DNA of 64,000 nt from Vibrio campbellii CAIM 519 = NBRC 15631 = ATCC 25920 (GTDB lineage Bacteria; Pseudomonadota; Gammaproteobacteria; Enterobacterales; Vibrionaceae): the NCBI RefSeq assembly GCF_002163755.1, contig NZ_CP015864.1, forward strand, positions 1 to 64,000, given 5' to 3'. The first letter of the stretch is position 1; each line of letters begins with the position of its first letter. Shown here in pieces: positions 16,794-25,761 of this stretch. Both the position numbers and the translations under genes were made by a program. The notes under the pieces were generated by a model that was not told the DNA's origin, ran no database searches, and saw nothing but the letters and a program-made list of their open reading frames with translations.

Positions 16794-18050
16794 TTAGCGC
16801 ATAATCATTTGTTCACGACCAGGGCCAACCGATACCATTTTCACTGGTACGCCCATTAGCTCTTCAATACGCAGAACGTATTTTTGTGCCGCAACTGGTA
16901 GCTCTTCGAATTTACGGCAACCGGTAATGTCTTCACTCCAGCTTTCCATCTTCTCGTAGATTGGTGCTAGTGCAGCCGTTTGAGGCCAAATTGGGTTCTC
17001 ACTGTGCTCGCCTTCGTAACCAACACAGATTTTTAGATCTTTAAGACCTGTCAGACAGTCTACTTTTGTCAGTGCGATTTCAGTCGCTGCCTGAAGCTCA
17101 ACGCCGTTCTTAGTCGCTACTGCATCAAAGTAACCCATGTCACGTGGGCGACCTGTTGTTGCGCCGAACTCACCCGCTAGTTCACGGAATGCATCTTGCT
17201 CTTCCATTGCAGTGATTAACGTACCAGTACCTACTGATGAGCTGAACGCTTTTGCGACTGCAATAACACGCTCTGGACGCAGAGCAGGAAGACCACTACC
17301 GATGCCAGCGTACATAGACACAACGTTTGAAGAGGTTGTCCATGGGTACTCACCGTAAACAAGGTCACGGCCCGCACCTAGTTGTGCTTCGAACAGTAGA
17401 GTTTGGTCTTTTGCTTGTAGCTCTTTTAGCGGCAGCGTTACGTTGCAAATAGCATCACGCCAAGGGGCAGACACTTCCAGCAACCAGTTCGCCATTTCTT
17501 CAGCGGTTTGCTCGAATTCAAACGTTGGGTAAAGGGCACCTAGTTGTGGAAGTTTCCAGTCCATCCAGAACTTGATGCGTTCTACTAGAACTTCTGGTTG
17601 TTTTAACCAACCAACTAGGATGCCTTTTTTCATCACACGGTCGCCGTATGCAGGTGCAATACCTTGACGAGTTGAACCGTATGCTTTGTCGCCTAAGCGT
17701 TGTTCTTCTAGCGTATCTTCTAGTGCGTGTAGAGGTAGACACAGTGTTGCGCGATCAGAGATGCACATGTTCACTTTAACGCCCGCTTCCGCGACTTCCG
17801 CAATCTCCTCAGACAGCGACGCAGGGCTGATAACCATACCCGGACCTAAAACTGCCAAACAGTCAGGGTTGAAAACGCCACTTGGTAGCTGGTGCAGCTT
17901 GAACGTACCTAGGTCGTTAACTACGGTGTGACCCGCGTTGTTACCACCTTGGAAACGAATGCTTGCAGAAGCTTGCTCTGCCAAAAAGTCAACGATGCGG
18001 CCTTTGCCTTCATCACCCCAGTTTGCACCTACAACAACGATAGACGACAT
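16794..18050 (-). CDS. purA: Adenylosuccinate synthetase, divergent paralogue
   Basis: 418 residues. The enzyme joins IMP and aspartate using GTP to give adenylosuccinate in AMP synthesis. The phosphate-binding NWGDEGKGR and the GGNNAGHT histidine motif are intact, as are GSTRQGIAPAYGD and GTGTLITAM. The usual internal motif FEGAQG reads FEAQLGAGRD, and the following loop differs from the housekeeping Vibrio/E. coli type (about 432-438 residues). I take this as a second, divergent PurA rather than the housekeeping copy, which would be elsewhere. It is divergent from a LysR regulator that may control it. Confidence 0.9.
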   Translation of the reverse strand: MSSIVVVGANWGDEGKGRIVDFLAEQASASIRFQGGNNAGHTVVNDLGTFKLHQLPSGVFNPDCLAVLGPGMVISPASLSEEIAEVAEAGVKVNMCISDRATLCLPLHALEDTLEEQRLGDKAYGSTRQGIAPAYGDRVMKKGILVGWLKQPEVLVERIKFWMDWKLPQLGALYPTFEFEQTAEEMANWLLEVSAPWRDAICNVTLPLKELQAKDQTLLFEAQLGAGRDLVYGEYPWTTSSNVVSMYAGIGSGLPALRPERVIAVAKAFSSSVGTGTLITAMEEQDAFRELAGEFGATTGRPRDMGYFDAVATKNGVELQAATEIALTKVDCLTGLKDLKICVGYEGEHSENPIWPQTAALAPIYEKMESWSEDITGCRKFEELPVAAQKYVLRIEELMGVPVKMVSVGPGREQMIMR

Positions 18051-18157
18051 AATTCATTCTCCAAAAACAGACCGGAAAATCTTAGGATGCTCGCATGAAT
18101 AAGAGAAATTAATTATACTAATTAAATTGATAAGAAAGTCATATTGGGTAATTTTCC

Positions 18158-19027
18158 ATGTTGGATTTGAACTGGTTACGTACGTTTGTCACTTTGGCAG
18201 AAGTAAAACATTTCGGAAAAACAGCGATTGAACTGCACATGACGCAGCCAAATGTCAGTCTTCATATCAAACAGCTAGAGCAAGCAACGCGGGCTAAGTT
18301 GATTGAACGTAACCCTGTGCAATTGACCCAAGCCGGAAAGCGTTTGTTAGACACCGCACAGCACATGCTGAATGAGCTGCAAATCTGCCAATCCGATCTC
18401 AATGCCATTAATGACTTAACGCAAGGAACGCTCTCGATTGCGGCGAGTGATATTGTCTCGCGCCTGTTACTTATCAAGCCATTCCAACAATTCAAAAATG
18501 AATATCCTGGTATCGATTTAGCGCTGTTCAACACCACTTCATCACAAGCGGTAGATTTAGTAAAAAGTGCCCGCGCAGACATCGGCTTTGTTATTGCGCA
18601 GAAAGAGAGTCAACCGCTGCACTTTACTCCTCTGACGCAAATACACTGGTGTGCTTTCGGCGATAATATTTTCAAATGGAAAGAGAACACAGAAGAAAAT
18701 CAAACCTTGATTCTACTGGGGCACGATACCCGAACGCGTGAACTGATTGATGCCTCTCTGCCAGAGCTAAACCTGCCAAAACACAGAGTTATGGAAGTGG
18801 GTAGTGTCGAGGCTCAAATTGATTGGGCAGAAGCCGGATTCGGAACGGCGATTGTGCCGGACTTCTCACTCGATCCAAGATTAAAACTCTCACGAGACGT
18901 GACGCCCTTACCCAGCTTCCCCAACACTGATTTTGGCTACATCGTGCGCCAGAATCAGGTGTTATCCAAAGCTGCCAAACAGTTATTGAAGTGGGTGGGT
19001 GAGAATGTATCTGTGGTAGAGGTTTAA
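18158..19027 (+). CDS. LysR-family transcriptional regulator next to purA
   Basis: 289 residues. The N-terminal winged HTH is complete (WLRTFVTLAEVKHFGKTA, then MTQPNVSLHIKQLEQ), and a type 2 periplasmic-binding-like effector domain follows. It is transcribed divergently from the purA paralogue with a gap of 107 bases, a typical layout for LysR control of the neighbour. The downstream RRF_GI gene starts 5 bases after its stop, so the two form an operon. Effector unknown. Confidence 0.9.
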   Translation: MLDLNWLRTFVTLAEVKHFGKTAIELHMTQPNVSLHIKQLEQATRAKLIERNPVQLTQAGKRLLDTAQHMLNELQICQSDLNAINDLTQGTLSIAASDIVSRLLLIKPFQQFKNEYPGIDLALFNTTSSQAVDLVKSARADIGFVIAQKESQPLHFTPLTQIHWCAFGDNIFKWKENTEENQTLILLGHDTRTRELIDASLPELNLPKHRVMEVGSVEAQIDWAEAGFGTAIVPDFSLDPRLKLSRDVTPLPSFPNTDFGYIVRQNQVLSKAAKQLLKWVGENVSVVEV

Positions 19028-19031
19028 CGGT

Positions 19032-19421
19032 ATGCAAGACACAACGATTACCATCTCTTTACCATCTTTGATTCACCGAATTGGTGGTGACCATGCTAAG
19101 CGAGCCAAAGCTATAGCCGCAGAGAACAAGTGCGAACTGAAGCGCATTCGACGCTCTCGCAATTGGCAAATTGCTGGTGAAGCTCTGAATTTAAAAGCAT
19201 TTCTCGACGTTATCCGTTCCCAAGACGACGAAAATTTGCATTTTGTGATTAAAAAATTGGAAATTGGTCTTACCAAACACAGCGATAAGCTTGAACCTTT
19301 GGAAGCCAAACTTATTCGATTGGTAATGGAGAACCCAAACATTACTTTGGCAGAGCTAATGTCGGAAACAAATTGCACTTTAGTACAGGCAAGGAAAGCG
19401 CGTTTTGCAGCAAACGTTTAG
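19032..19421 (+). CDS. RRF_GI-type small protein (annotated as ribosome recycling factor family)
   Basis: 129 residues, beginning MQDTTITISLPSLIHRIGGD. I recognise the pattern of the small Vibrio family called RRF_GI (PF12614 from memory), which has no real similarity to the classical ribosome recycling factor. The N-terminal half has KRIRRSRNWQIAG. The C-terminal 35 residues (LIRLVMENPNITLAELMSET followed by VQARKARF) look like a small HTH, so nucleic-acid binding is plausible. GAGG lies upstream, inside the end of the LysR gene. Part of it is duplicated at 21929-21968. Confidence 0.7.
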   Translation: MQDTTITISLPSLIHRIGGDHAKRAKAIAAENKCELKRIRRSRNWQIAGEALNLKAFLDVIRSQDDENLHFVIKKLEIGLTKHSDKLEPLEAKLIRLVMENPNITLAELMSETNCTLVQARKARFAANV

Positions 19422-19473
19422 CTAAAATACTATTCGCTGAAGTCTTGATTGTTAAAAATAAATAGAAGTGAGC

Positions 19474-20190
19474 TCACCTTCCAGTTTTATACCAATATCT
19501 ATCCGATATTTCTTTATTTTTTCCTTTAAGTATTTCTTTTATATTTAGCTTTAGCGCAAAAAAGTCACCAAATTGGTCAAACTTTCTTGTAGAGCAAGTA
19601 ACCTTAGATCTACTTATGGTGCCGTACTTCAAACTTCTTCTCTTGGCCAACTCTTTTAATCTGAGCGCGAAGTCAATGTCTTCAGCCATGAACAGATCTT
19701 CATCAAAATAACCTACTCTCTCAATATCTTCTTTTCTAGCCCAAAAAAGAACTAATGATACTCTCTTTTTCAGATTGATAATTGAAAATGCTAATAAAGC
19801 TGTAAGTAATATTCCTATTGAATATCTATCAGGACGAGCACTTATACCACCGCCAATGTACTTACCTGTCTCTAAGTGTCTTACAACCTCAGCTAATACG
19901 CCTGGATCCATAGTATTGTCTGCATCGAGGGTAACTATAACATCCCCACTGGCGTTTTTTATACCTGTATTTCTAACTCTTGATATGTTTGGGATTTCCT
20001 CCTTAACTAGGATGACATCATAAGACTTTGCGATAGACTCTGTGTTATCTGTACAGTTGTTTAAAACAACGATTATCTCAGTCTCAATCTTAATGTTTTT
20101 ACTTGCATTAATAACCGATTCAATCGAGCCTCTTATATATTTCTCCTCATTATGAGCAGGAATTATAACGGATATTTTTCTCACACACAT
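19474..20190 (-). CDS. Family 2 glycosyltransferase
   Basis: 238 residues, GT-A fold. The N-terminal ISVIIPAHNEEKYI and the metal-binding DADN (in VIVTLDADNTMD) are intact, and FMAEDIDFALRLKEL matches the ED acceptor-base region. A hydrophobic segment around residues 130-150 may contact the membrane. Likely transfers a sugar to a lipid-linked or surface acceptor. Base composition is more AT-rich than its neighbours. With the cfa gene it forms a segment that looks horizontally acquired. Confidence 0.85.
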   Translation of the reverse strand: MCVRKISVIIPAHNEEKYIRGSIESVINASKNIKIETEIIVVLNNCTDNTESIAKSYDVILVKEEIPNISRVRNTGIKNASGDVIVTLDADNTMDPGVLAEVVRHLETGKYIGGGISARPDRYSIGILLTALLAFSIINLKKRVSLVLFWARKEDIERVGYFDEDLFMAEDIDFALRLKELAKRRSLKYGTISRSKVTCSTRKFDQFGDFFALKLNIKEILKGKNKEISDRYWYKTGR

Positions 20191-20508
20191 TATCTCTATA
20201 CCTAGTATTTTTACAAGAATATCTATTAATTACTGATTATAAATAAAATCTATGTTGTTTCAATGGTGAATTCTATAAAACTGATATGTAAGTGTTATCT
20301 AGGGTGAGTATAAGAACTGATGAACGATAAATTTTTATTAATTCTAACGAGTTCTGATAGATGAAGGTGCTTTAAATTCACTTCGTAAATGTAAGTGTTA
20401 ACTTTTATTGATTAAAGTCTTAATAAATATGAAGTGCGTCCTTAAGTTGATGTTTTTTTTGTAAGTGTTTGTATTAGAGTGGTTATCTATGTTTTAAAAG
20501 AGGTGATC
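20191..20508. other. AT-rich divergent gap between glycosyltransferase and cfa
   Basis: About 318 bases with many T-runs. It must hold the promoters of both divergent genes. No further gene seen. Confidence 0.4.
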
Positions 20509-21651
20509 ATGAGTAACTTTAACTTATTTAAAAGCTTGTTGGGTACAGCAGATATTCAGCTCAATGGTAATAGAGCTTGGGATATAAGAGTAAATGACAC
20601 AGATATGTTTAACCGAATTTTGTCGGACGGCTCTCTTGGTTTTGGAGAAAGCTATGTCGATGGTCAGTGGGATTGTGAAGATCTTTCGTTGATGTTCAGC
20701 AAGCTAATTGCTGCAGATCTTGAATCTAAGATTTCATTGTCCAAGAAAATAAAGTTTGGAACTGAGCTTAGTAAAAAGAAAGTGAAAGAACTTTTTAATC
20801 CCCAGAGCATAGTGCGTGCGAAAGAAGATGTTAGTGCTCATTACGATTTAGGAAATGACCTCTATGAGGCGATGTTAGACCCGAGTATGGCATACACATG
20901 CGGGTATTGGAAAAATGCAGCGACTTTATCAGAAGCTCAAGAAGCTAAATTAGACCTTATTTGTAGAAAAATAGGACTTAAGAAAGGGATGCGTATACTA
21001 GATATTGGATGCGGTTGGGGGAGCTTCATGTCTTTTGCCTCAGAACGTTACGGCGCGATCTGCGATGGTTTAACTTTATCGAAAGAGCAGGCAACAATGG
21101 GGCAAAAAAAGGCCGATTTAGCAAAATTGCCCATTAGATTTTTACTTAAAGACTACCGTGAATATAAGCCTGAAGTTAAATATGATGCTGTTGTTTCAAT
21201 TGGTATGATTGAGCATGTTGGTCCGAAAAACTATTCAGATTACTTTCAATGTGTTGACAGATTTATGAGTGATGAAGGAATATTCTTGCTACATGGAATA
21301 GGCTCAAATGTTTCGAAATCAGATTGCGAAAAATGGATAAACAAATATATATTTCCCAATGGTGTGATTCCTTCTTTGAGTCAACTTTCTTCGGCAATGG
21401 AACCAAACTTTACTATTGAAGATCTCCATAATTTTGGTCCTGACTATGATAAAACTTTATGTGCCTGGTATGAAAACTTCGAGCATACTTGGCCATCCCT
21501 TGAAGAAAAATACGGCTCTCGATTCTTCCGGTTGTGGAGATACTATTTGTTATCGTGTGCTGGTGCCTTCAGAGCTCGAGATTTAAATTTATGGCAAATA
21601 GCTATTACTAAAGTAGGGCGGTCACAGCCACTTACTGTAAGGGCTATTTGA
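20509..21651 (+). CDS. cfa: Cyclopropane-fatty-acyl-phospholipid synthase
   Basis: 380 residues. It transfers a methylene group from S-adenosylmethionine to unsaturated acyl chains of membrane phospholipids, usually in stationary phase or acid stress. Visible motifs are YDLGNDLYEAMLDPSMAY, the SAM-binding LDIGCGWGSF near residue 163, and MIEHVGPKNY. I chose the ATG at 20509 because GAGGTGATC precedes it directly; the ten-codon extension upstream lacks a site. Length matches E. coli Cfa (382). It is AT-rich like the adjacent glycosyltransferase gene. Confidence 0.92.
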   Translation: MSNFNLFKSLLGTADIQLNGNRAWDIRVNDTDMFNRILSDGSLGFGESYVDGQWDCEDLSLMFSKLIAADLESKISLSKKIKFGTELSKKKVKELFNPQSIVRAKEDVSAHYDLGNDLYEAMLDPSMAYTCGYWKNAATLSEAQEAKLDLICRKIGLKKGMRILDIGCGWGSFMSFASERYGAICDGLTLSKEQATMGQKKADLAKLPIRFLLKDYREYKPEVKYDAVVSIGMIEHVGPKNYSDYFQCVDRFMSDEGIFLLHGIGSNVSKSDCEKWINKYIFPNGVIPSLSQLSSAMEPNFTIEDLHNFGPDYDKTLCAWYENFEHTWPSLEEKYGSRFFRLWRYYLLSCAGAFRARDLNLWQIAITKVGRSQPLTVRAI

Positions 21652-21723
21652 CCTTTTCTGAGCCTAGTATTCACTCGCCGATTGTTGATACTTAGAGGTT
21701 TACTAATACGGGTGTCAAGAATT

Positions 21724-21765
21724 TCCCCCGAATCGGTTTCATGCCTCGGGGGAGTTTATTTATTA
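21724..21765 (+). terminator. Probable terminator of cfa
   Basis: The stem CCCCCGA/TCGGGGG (21725-21731 with 21746-21752) is followed by a T-rich stretch interrupted by A. Confidence 0.6.
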
Positions 21766-22245
21766 TTTTTAGAGGCCGATAGTTATAAGTTATAAATTTT
21801 TCGCTTTCACTGAAATTGTTTCCGAATTAGTCCTTATTTAAATCACTTACACATCAAAATTTTTGGAATTCCTAAACGACCTAAATTAGAAATACTACGA
21901 AAGAAGCGAGAAATTAGATGAGAATTAGCATTTTGTGATTAAAGTATTGTAAATTGGTCTTACCAAATCTTTCATCGGTAAATGATCACTGCAGGAAAGT
22001 CTTATCCTCCTATCTTTAATTACCTTTCAATGGGCTAATCTTGGAAATGTTTATTTTACTGTGAGTAATGAGACTGTTTTTAATGCTCTATTATTTTTAT
22101 GCTATTGATTTATAGGTTTTATAGTTGCACTGAAGAAATTAATAGAACGGCTTTTTAATGTAATTTTAAGCCTTATGTGTTTAAGGGCATAAAACCTGCA
22201 TCGTTGGCCTTGGTTCACAAATAAAAGCCAATACAAGGAGGTTTT
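21766..22245. other. AT-rich intergenic region with one decayed repeat
   Basis: 480 bases without a supported gene. It contains the fragment related to the RRF_GI gene at 21929-21968 and, at its right end, the AAGGAGG ribosome-binding site of the lipoprotein gene. Confidence 0.5.
21929..21968 (+). repeat. Partial copy of the RRF_GI gene (40 bp)
   Basis: By eye, 37 of 40 bases match 19238-19277 inside the RRF_GI coding sequence, in the same orientation, starting GCATTTTGTGATTAAA and ending GGTCTTACCAAA. Flanking sequence is not conserved. The two copies bracket the glycosyltransferase and cfa genes. Confidence 0.75.
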
Positions 22246-23031
22246 ATGTCCCCACGTATAATCGTTTCCATTTTTACTTGTACTTTAATTGCAGCGTGTA
22301 ACAGCGATACGACAGAAGATACAACTTTCGCTCTTGAATCCTCGTGTGATTTAGAGGCGGTTAACTTACTCGATTTCGAAGCTTGGCAGAGAGAAGAGGG
22401 CTGGTGGGTTGGTGAATATACATTTTTAGGGAGTGATGGTAATCCAAACGTGTCTTCGAGATGGCCTTATCGATACGACCACTACAAAGGCTTTATCCAC
22501 CTCGAAGTGGTGGGTAACAGTATCAAGCAGCGTAACGTATTCCTCTACCCTCCCAAATTGGCACAAGATTGTTCCAGCGATACCGACGTGATTGGCCCCG
22601 GTATTTGTGGAACGAATGGTAATGAGAAAATCTTTAGTGCCGATCAAAGTGCATCGGACTGTAATGGGGGCTTGGCGGGTTCCTACGAAGCTTATGGAAT
22701 GATGGTTGACACCTCAACCACTTTAATGGGTGAGGACAGTGTTCTTTATCAAGTTTATTTGCCTGACGGGAGTATCATGCAAAACCAGTTAACGACCCTC
22801 CCACCAAACGATACGAGAGTGCGCACAGCTCAAGGCTTTTTTATGGACCAGCCAACTTATGCAAGTTTCTACCGAGAAAAGAAAGTCACCAAAGAAGAAT
22901 TTATGCAGCAGTTGGCAGATGCGCGTGCCGAATACGCCATTCTTGAGGAAGACTTTTGTGGCTATGATTCGGGCGGTCAGCCTAGCCAAGTGACTTGTAC
23001 CGAGCATTTTGGCGTAGATATTACAAAGTAG
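22246..23031 (+). CDS. Putative lipoprotein of unknown family
   Basis: 261 residues. The signal sequence ends in the lipobox LIAAC, so the mature protein should be acylated and held in a membrane. The mature part holds several further cysteines (in SSCDLE, QDCSSD, GICGTNG, SDCNGG, DFCGYD and VTCTEH), which suggests disulfide bonds, and many tryptophan/tyrosine residues (EEGWWVGEYTFLG, SRWPYRYDHYKGF). This looks like a beta-rich lipocalin-like domain, but I do not recognise the family. AAGGAGG lies close before the ATG. It appears to be monocistronic. Confidence 0.75.
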   Translation: MSPRIIVSIFTCTLIAACNSDTTEDTTFALESSCDLEAVNLLDFEAWQREEGWWVGEYTFLGSDGNPNVSSRWPYRYDHYKGFIHLEVVGNSIKQRNVFLYPPKLAQDCSSDTDVIGPGICGTNGNEKIFSADQSASDCNGGLAGSYEAYGMMVDTSTTLMGEDSVLYQVYLPDGSIMQNQLTTLPPNDTRVRTAQGFFMDQPTYASFYREKKVTKEEFMQQLADARAEYAILEEDFCGYDSGGQPSQVTCTEHFGVDITK

Positions 23032-23055
23032 CTCTAACGAATAATGATCACGAGT

Positions 23056-23083
23056 GCCTAGGATCAGTCGTGTGATCCTAGGC
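23056..23083 (+). terminator. Hairpin after the lipoprotein gene
   Basis: A perfect 11-pair stem GCCTAGGATCA/TGATCCTAGGC (23056-23066 with 23073-23083) lies 25 bases past the stop. No T-run follows, so efficiency is uncertain. Confidence 0.5.
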
Positions 23084-23175
23084 TCCTGTTGATTTTAGAA
23101 GCCTGTGATTTGGGTAATATCCTTAAAATTGAACCACAATGTAAAGTGAAATCAGCATCGCGACAGGAGGAAAAC

Positions 23176-24078
23176 ATGCGATGGCGCAATAGTAAAAGAA
23201 GCTCAAACGTAGAAGACCGTCGAGGACAACCAGGGGTAAGAAGCTCTGCTTCTACAGGCTTGCTCGTTGCGCAATTGTTCCGTTTTCTGCCTTTCCTTTT
23301 AAAAAGCAAGGTAGGGCGAGTGGTGTTACTTGGTGGCGTTCTGTTCTTTGGGTATCAAGCTCTTATGGGAGATGGTGACCTGATGGGACAAATTGCAGGC
23401 ACGCCAGCAGTGACGCAACAGCCAAACAACTCAGCAGATAGCCAAGCGTTAACGGATGAGAATGCCCAATTTGTTGCGGCCATACTAGGGACGACCGAAA
23501 CGGTTTGGAGTGAACTGCTGCCTAATGGTTATTCGGAGCCTACTTTAGTGTTGTACAGTGGTTCTACAATGACAGGGTGCGGCGTGGGTAAGGCGGTGAC
23601 AGGGCCGTTTTATTGCCCAGCAGATCGGAAAATATATCTAGATTTGAGCTTTATGGATGAGCTTAAAAGACTCGGAGCACCGGGAGACTTTGCCTTCGCT
23701 TACGTAATTGCTCATGAAGTTGGCCACCACGTACAAACACTGCTTGGCACCAACAATCAAGTTCGCCAATTGCAACAGCAATCCTCTAGAGTTGAAGCGA
23801 ATGAATTGAGTGTCAAACTTGAACTGCAAGCTGACTGCTACGCTGGCGTATGGGGATTCTACGTCAATAATGAGATGAAACTGCTTGAGTCTGGAGATAT
23901 GGAAGAGGGGATTGCTGCGGCAAGTGCTGTGGGCGATGACCGATTACAATCTATGGCAGGGCAAAGTGTACAGCCCGATAGTTTTACTCATGGATCTTCA
24001 GAGCAGCGGGTCGAGTGGTTTCAAAAAGGCTTTCAATCGGGTGATCCAAACCAATGCCAAACATTCGAAACTAACTGA
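23176..24078 (+). CDS. ypfJ: YpfJ-family zinc metallopeptidase
   Basis: 300 residues, beginning MRWRNSKRSSNVEDRRGQ, the standard start of this family. One membrane helix (VVLLGGVLFFGYQAL) anchors it, with the catalytic domain probably periplasmic. The zinc motif HEVGHH is near residue 179, and the downstream conserved ELQADCYAGVWG supplies further active-site residues. I chose the ATG at 23176, because AGGAGG precedes it; the 29-codon extension is unsupported. Substrate unknown. Confidence 0.9.
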   Translation: MRWRNSKRSSNVEDRRGQPGVRSSASTGLLVAQLFRFLPFLLKSKVGRVVLLGGVLFFGYQALMGDGDLMGQIAGTPAVTQQPNNSADSQALTDENAQFVAAILGTTETVWSELLPNGYSEPTLVLYSGSTMTGCGVGKAVTGPFYCPADRKIYLDLSFMDELKRLGAPGDFAFAYVIAHEVGHHVQTLLGTNNQVRQLQQQSSRVEANELSVKLELQADCYAGVWGFYVNNEMKLLESGDMEEGIAAASAVGDDRLQSMAGQSVQPDSFTHGSSEQRVEWFQKGFQSGDPNQCQTFETN

Positions 24079-24107
24079 GCAATGATGAGAGAGAATTATA
24101 CAGTTTG

Positions 24108-24175
24108 AAGGTCAAGCAACCGTGATCTTGGTTTTGCTGTTTACAAAGAGTGAAACCAGACGGGAGCTTGACCTT
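24108..24175. repeat. Inverted repeat between convergent genes
   Basis: Ten-base arms AAGGTCAAGC and GCTTGACCTT are separated by 48 bases that contain smaller complementary stretches (TGGTTT and AAACCA). It lies between ypfJ and the DUF2058 gene and may end both transcripts. Confidence 0.5.
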
Positions 24176-24203
24176 ACTTATCGAGTTTTGTTGCGAACTT
24201 GCT

Positions 24204-24725
24204 TTACCACATCAAATCGTCTGGCACGACGAAATCTGCGTATGGGTCATCTTCTGCTGGGATATCTGACTCAGGCTCTTTCTGTTCAATGATCACAGAC
24301 TCGTCACGCTGAGCAATCTTGTTTGCAACAGGGCGAGGAATAACTACATAGCTCTCACCGACGATGGCAATCGCCAAGATACCTTTGATCAATTGATCAC
24401 GGATGATTGAATCGACGTAAAGCGACTTCACAAGTGTACCGTGTGTGAAGTTGTATTTGATGTCGCCATCTTTCAAATCAACCTTGTTCATTTCAATCAG
24501 CTGGTTGATTTGCGCTTTGATTTCTTTGTTCAAGCGTTCTGCATTTTGTTGCTCGCTCAATTGCTTGTCACGCTCTAACTGCTGACGTTTGTTCTCTTCA
24601 ACCGCCGCCTTTACTTCGCGAGCTTGAACGCGTGATTTTTTAGAGCCTTTTTTCGCTTTTTTCAGTTTTTTCTCGTTAACCAAGCCTGCTTTTAGCATCT
24701 GCTCTTGAAGGGTAAGTTTTGCCAT
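24204..24725 (-). CDS. DUF2058 (YaiL-like) protein
   Basis: 173 residues. The N-terminus MAKLTLQEQMLKAGLVNEKK, the lysine-rich coiled coil up to about residue 80 and the end (DPYADFVVPDDLMW) are typical of DUF2058/YaiL. The family has been annotated as nucleoprotein or polynucleotide-associated; its role is not established. The basic N-terminal half fits nucleic-acid binding, and the acidic tail may modulate this. Single gene, convergent with ypfJ. Confidence 0.85.
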   Translation of the reverse strand: MAKLTLQEQMLKAGLVNEKKLKKAKKGSKKSRVQAREVKAAVEENKRQQLERDKQLSEQQNAERLNKEIKAQINQLIEMNKVDLKDGDIKYNFTHGTLVKSLYVDSIIRDQLIKGILAIAIVGESYVVIPRPVANKIAQRDESVIIEQKEPESDIPAEDDPYADFVVPDDLMW

Positions 24726-25140
24726 GTTCTATCCAGTTAGTGCGCAATTTTGTGCATTTTAACCAGTCATTCGTCGCAAAGAAAGGGGCTGGTGCCTTTC
24801 TCATCTACATTGGATTGCTTGAAACAAGGGGAGCAATAGCATTGAGAAGTGGTTCAAATAAAGAACTTTATGCGATAAAAACCGGTAATATTAAATGGGA
24901 TCGCGTGTTGAATATATCTATTCATACCTAGAGTTCTTATCTCTAATGTTTGTTTTATAATTTAAATATTAATTTATTGTGACGCTGTTAATATTAGTAA
25001 CTATTAAATAACGTACATTTTATTTGGTTGGTTTTAAATTTGTCGATATCAGTCACAAAAGAAAAGGTAAGGAAATAAACTTAATTAATGATCCTTTACC
25101 ATAATGGGATGACTCTCATCATTTAATATTGTTGCTAGTA
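24726..25140. promoter_or_regulatory. Upstream region of the flotillin/AAA/TelA locus
   Basis: About 415 bases, AT-rich from 24930 on. No supported gene: a 70-codon frame starting near 24719 lacks a ribosome-binding site and recognisable product. The promoter of the five-gene locus should lie here. Confidence 0.5.
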
Positions 25141-25740
25141 ATGACCGATATATTGCTGTCTTTCCCGACGAATGTTTTCTTTGCGCCTTTTGTTTTTCTT
25201 CTTCTTATTATGTGCATTGATCTCATCTTCAACGTGGTAGATGTAGCCGTTGCAGATATAGAATTATTCGAATCAGGCAGCCTATTTAGCGGTGGGCTTT
25301 TATTACCACCTATTTTATCCAAAGTACCCTTGGCGGTGGGTTTGTGTGTTAGTTTCTTTTTCGCCACTATTCTATCGTTTTACTCATCATCTTCCCTAAA
25401 TCAACACCTTAGTTCTGTTTTTTTGACGGTTGCGGAACTTGTCTCTATTCCAGTTAACTTCTACCTATCCTTGTATATCAGCGCGAAGCTATTAAGGCCC
25501 TTAGCGCCACTTTTTGATAAGAGTAAAGCTTTTGCAAAGGTCGATTTTATTGGAATGAAAGCAAAAGTTCACAGCAGTGAGGTGAACAGTCAACGCGGTG
25601 AAATTATTGTTCATCATAATGGCAGCGAATTTTTACTGGATGCACGGATTTTGGAGTCTGATGCACCCATTGAATATGGGAACGATGTTGTGATCGTTTC
25701 TCTCAATAAACAAAAAAAATATTACATTATTAATCAGTAG
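25141..25740 (+). CDS. YqiJ-like membrane protein with OB-fold domain
   Basis: 199 residues from the ATG at 25141; a TTG four codons earlier is an alternative, and neither has a clear ribosome-binding site. Three or four membrane helices occupy residues 1-130. A C-terminal soluble OB-like domain follows (DFIGMKAKVHSSEV, RGEIIVHHNGSEFLLDA, YGNDVVIVSL), as in NfeD/YqiJ proteins. Such proteins are almost always encoded beside a flotillin and are thought to act with it in membrane microdomains. The flotillin gene follows by 21 bases, in the same operon. Confidence 0.8.
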   Translation: MTDILLSFPTNVFFAPFVFLLLIMCIDLIFNVVDVAVADIELFESGSLFSGGLLLPPILSKVPLAVGLCVSFFFATILSFYSSSSLNQHLSSVFLTVAELVSIPVNFYLSLYISAKLLRPLAPLFDKSKAFAKVDFIGMKAKVHSSEVNSQRGEIIVHHNGSEFLLDARILESDAPIEYGNDVVIVSLNKQKKYYIINQ

Positions 25741-25761
25741 CTAGAAAATTAAGGAGCAGCT

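Noticed and set aside
24719..24931. 70-codon frame overlapping the DUF2058 start
   Set aside because: No ribosome-binding site and no recognisable product; it lies in a promoter region.
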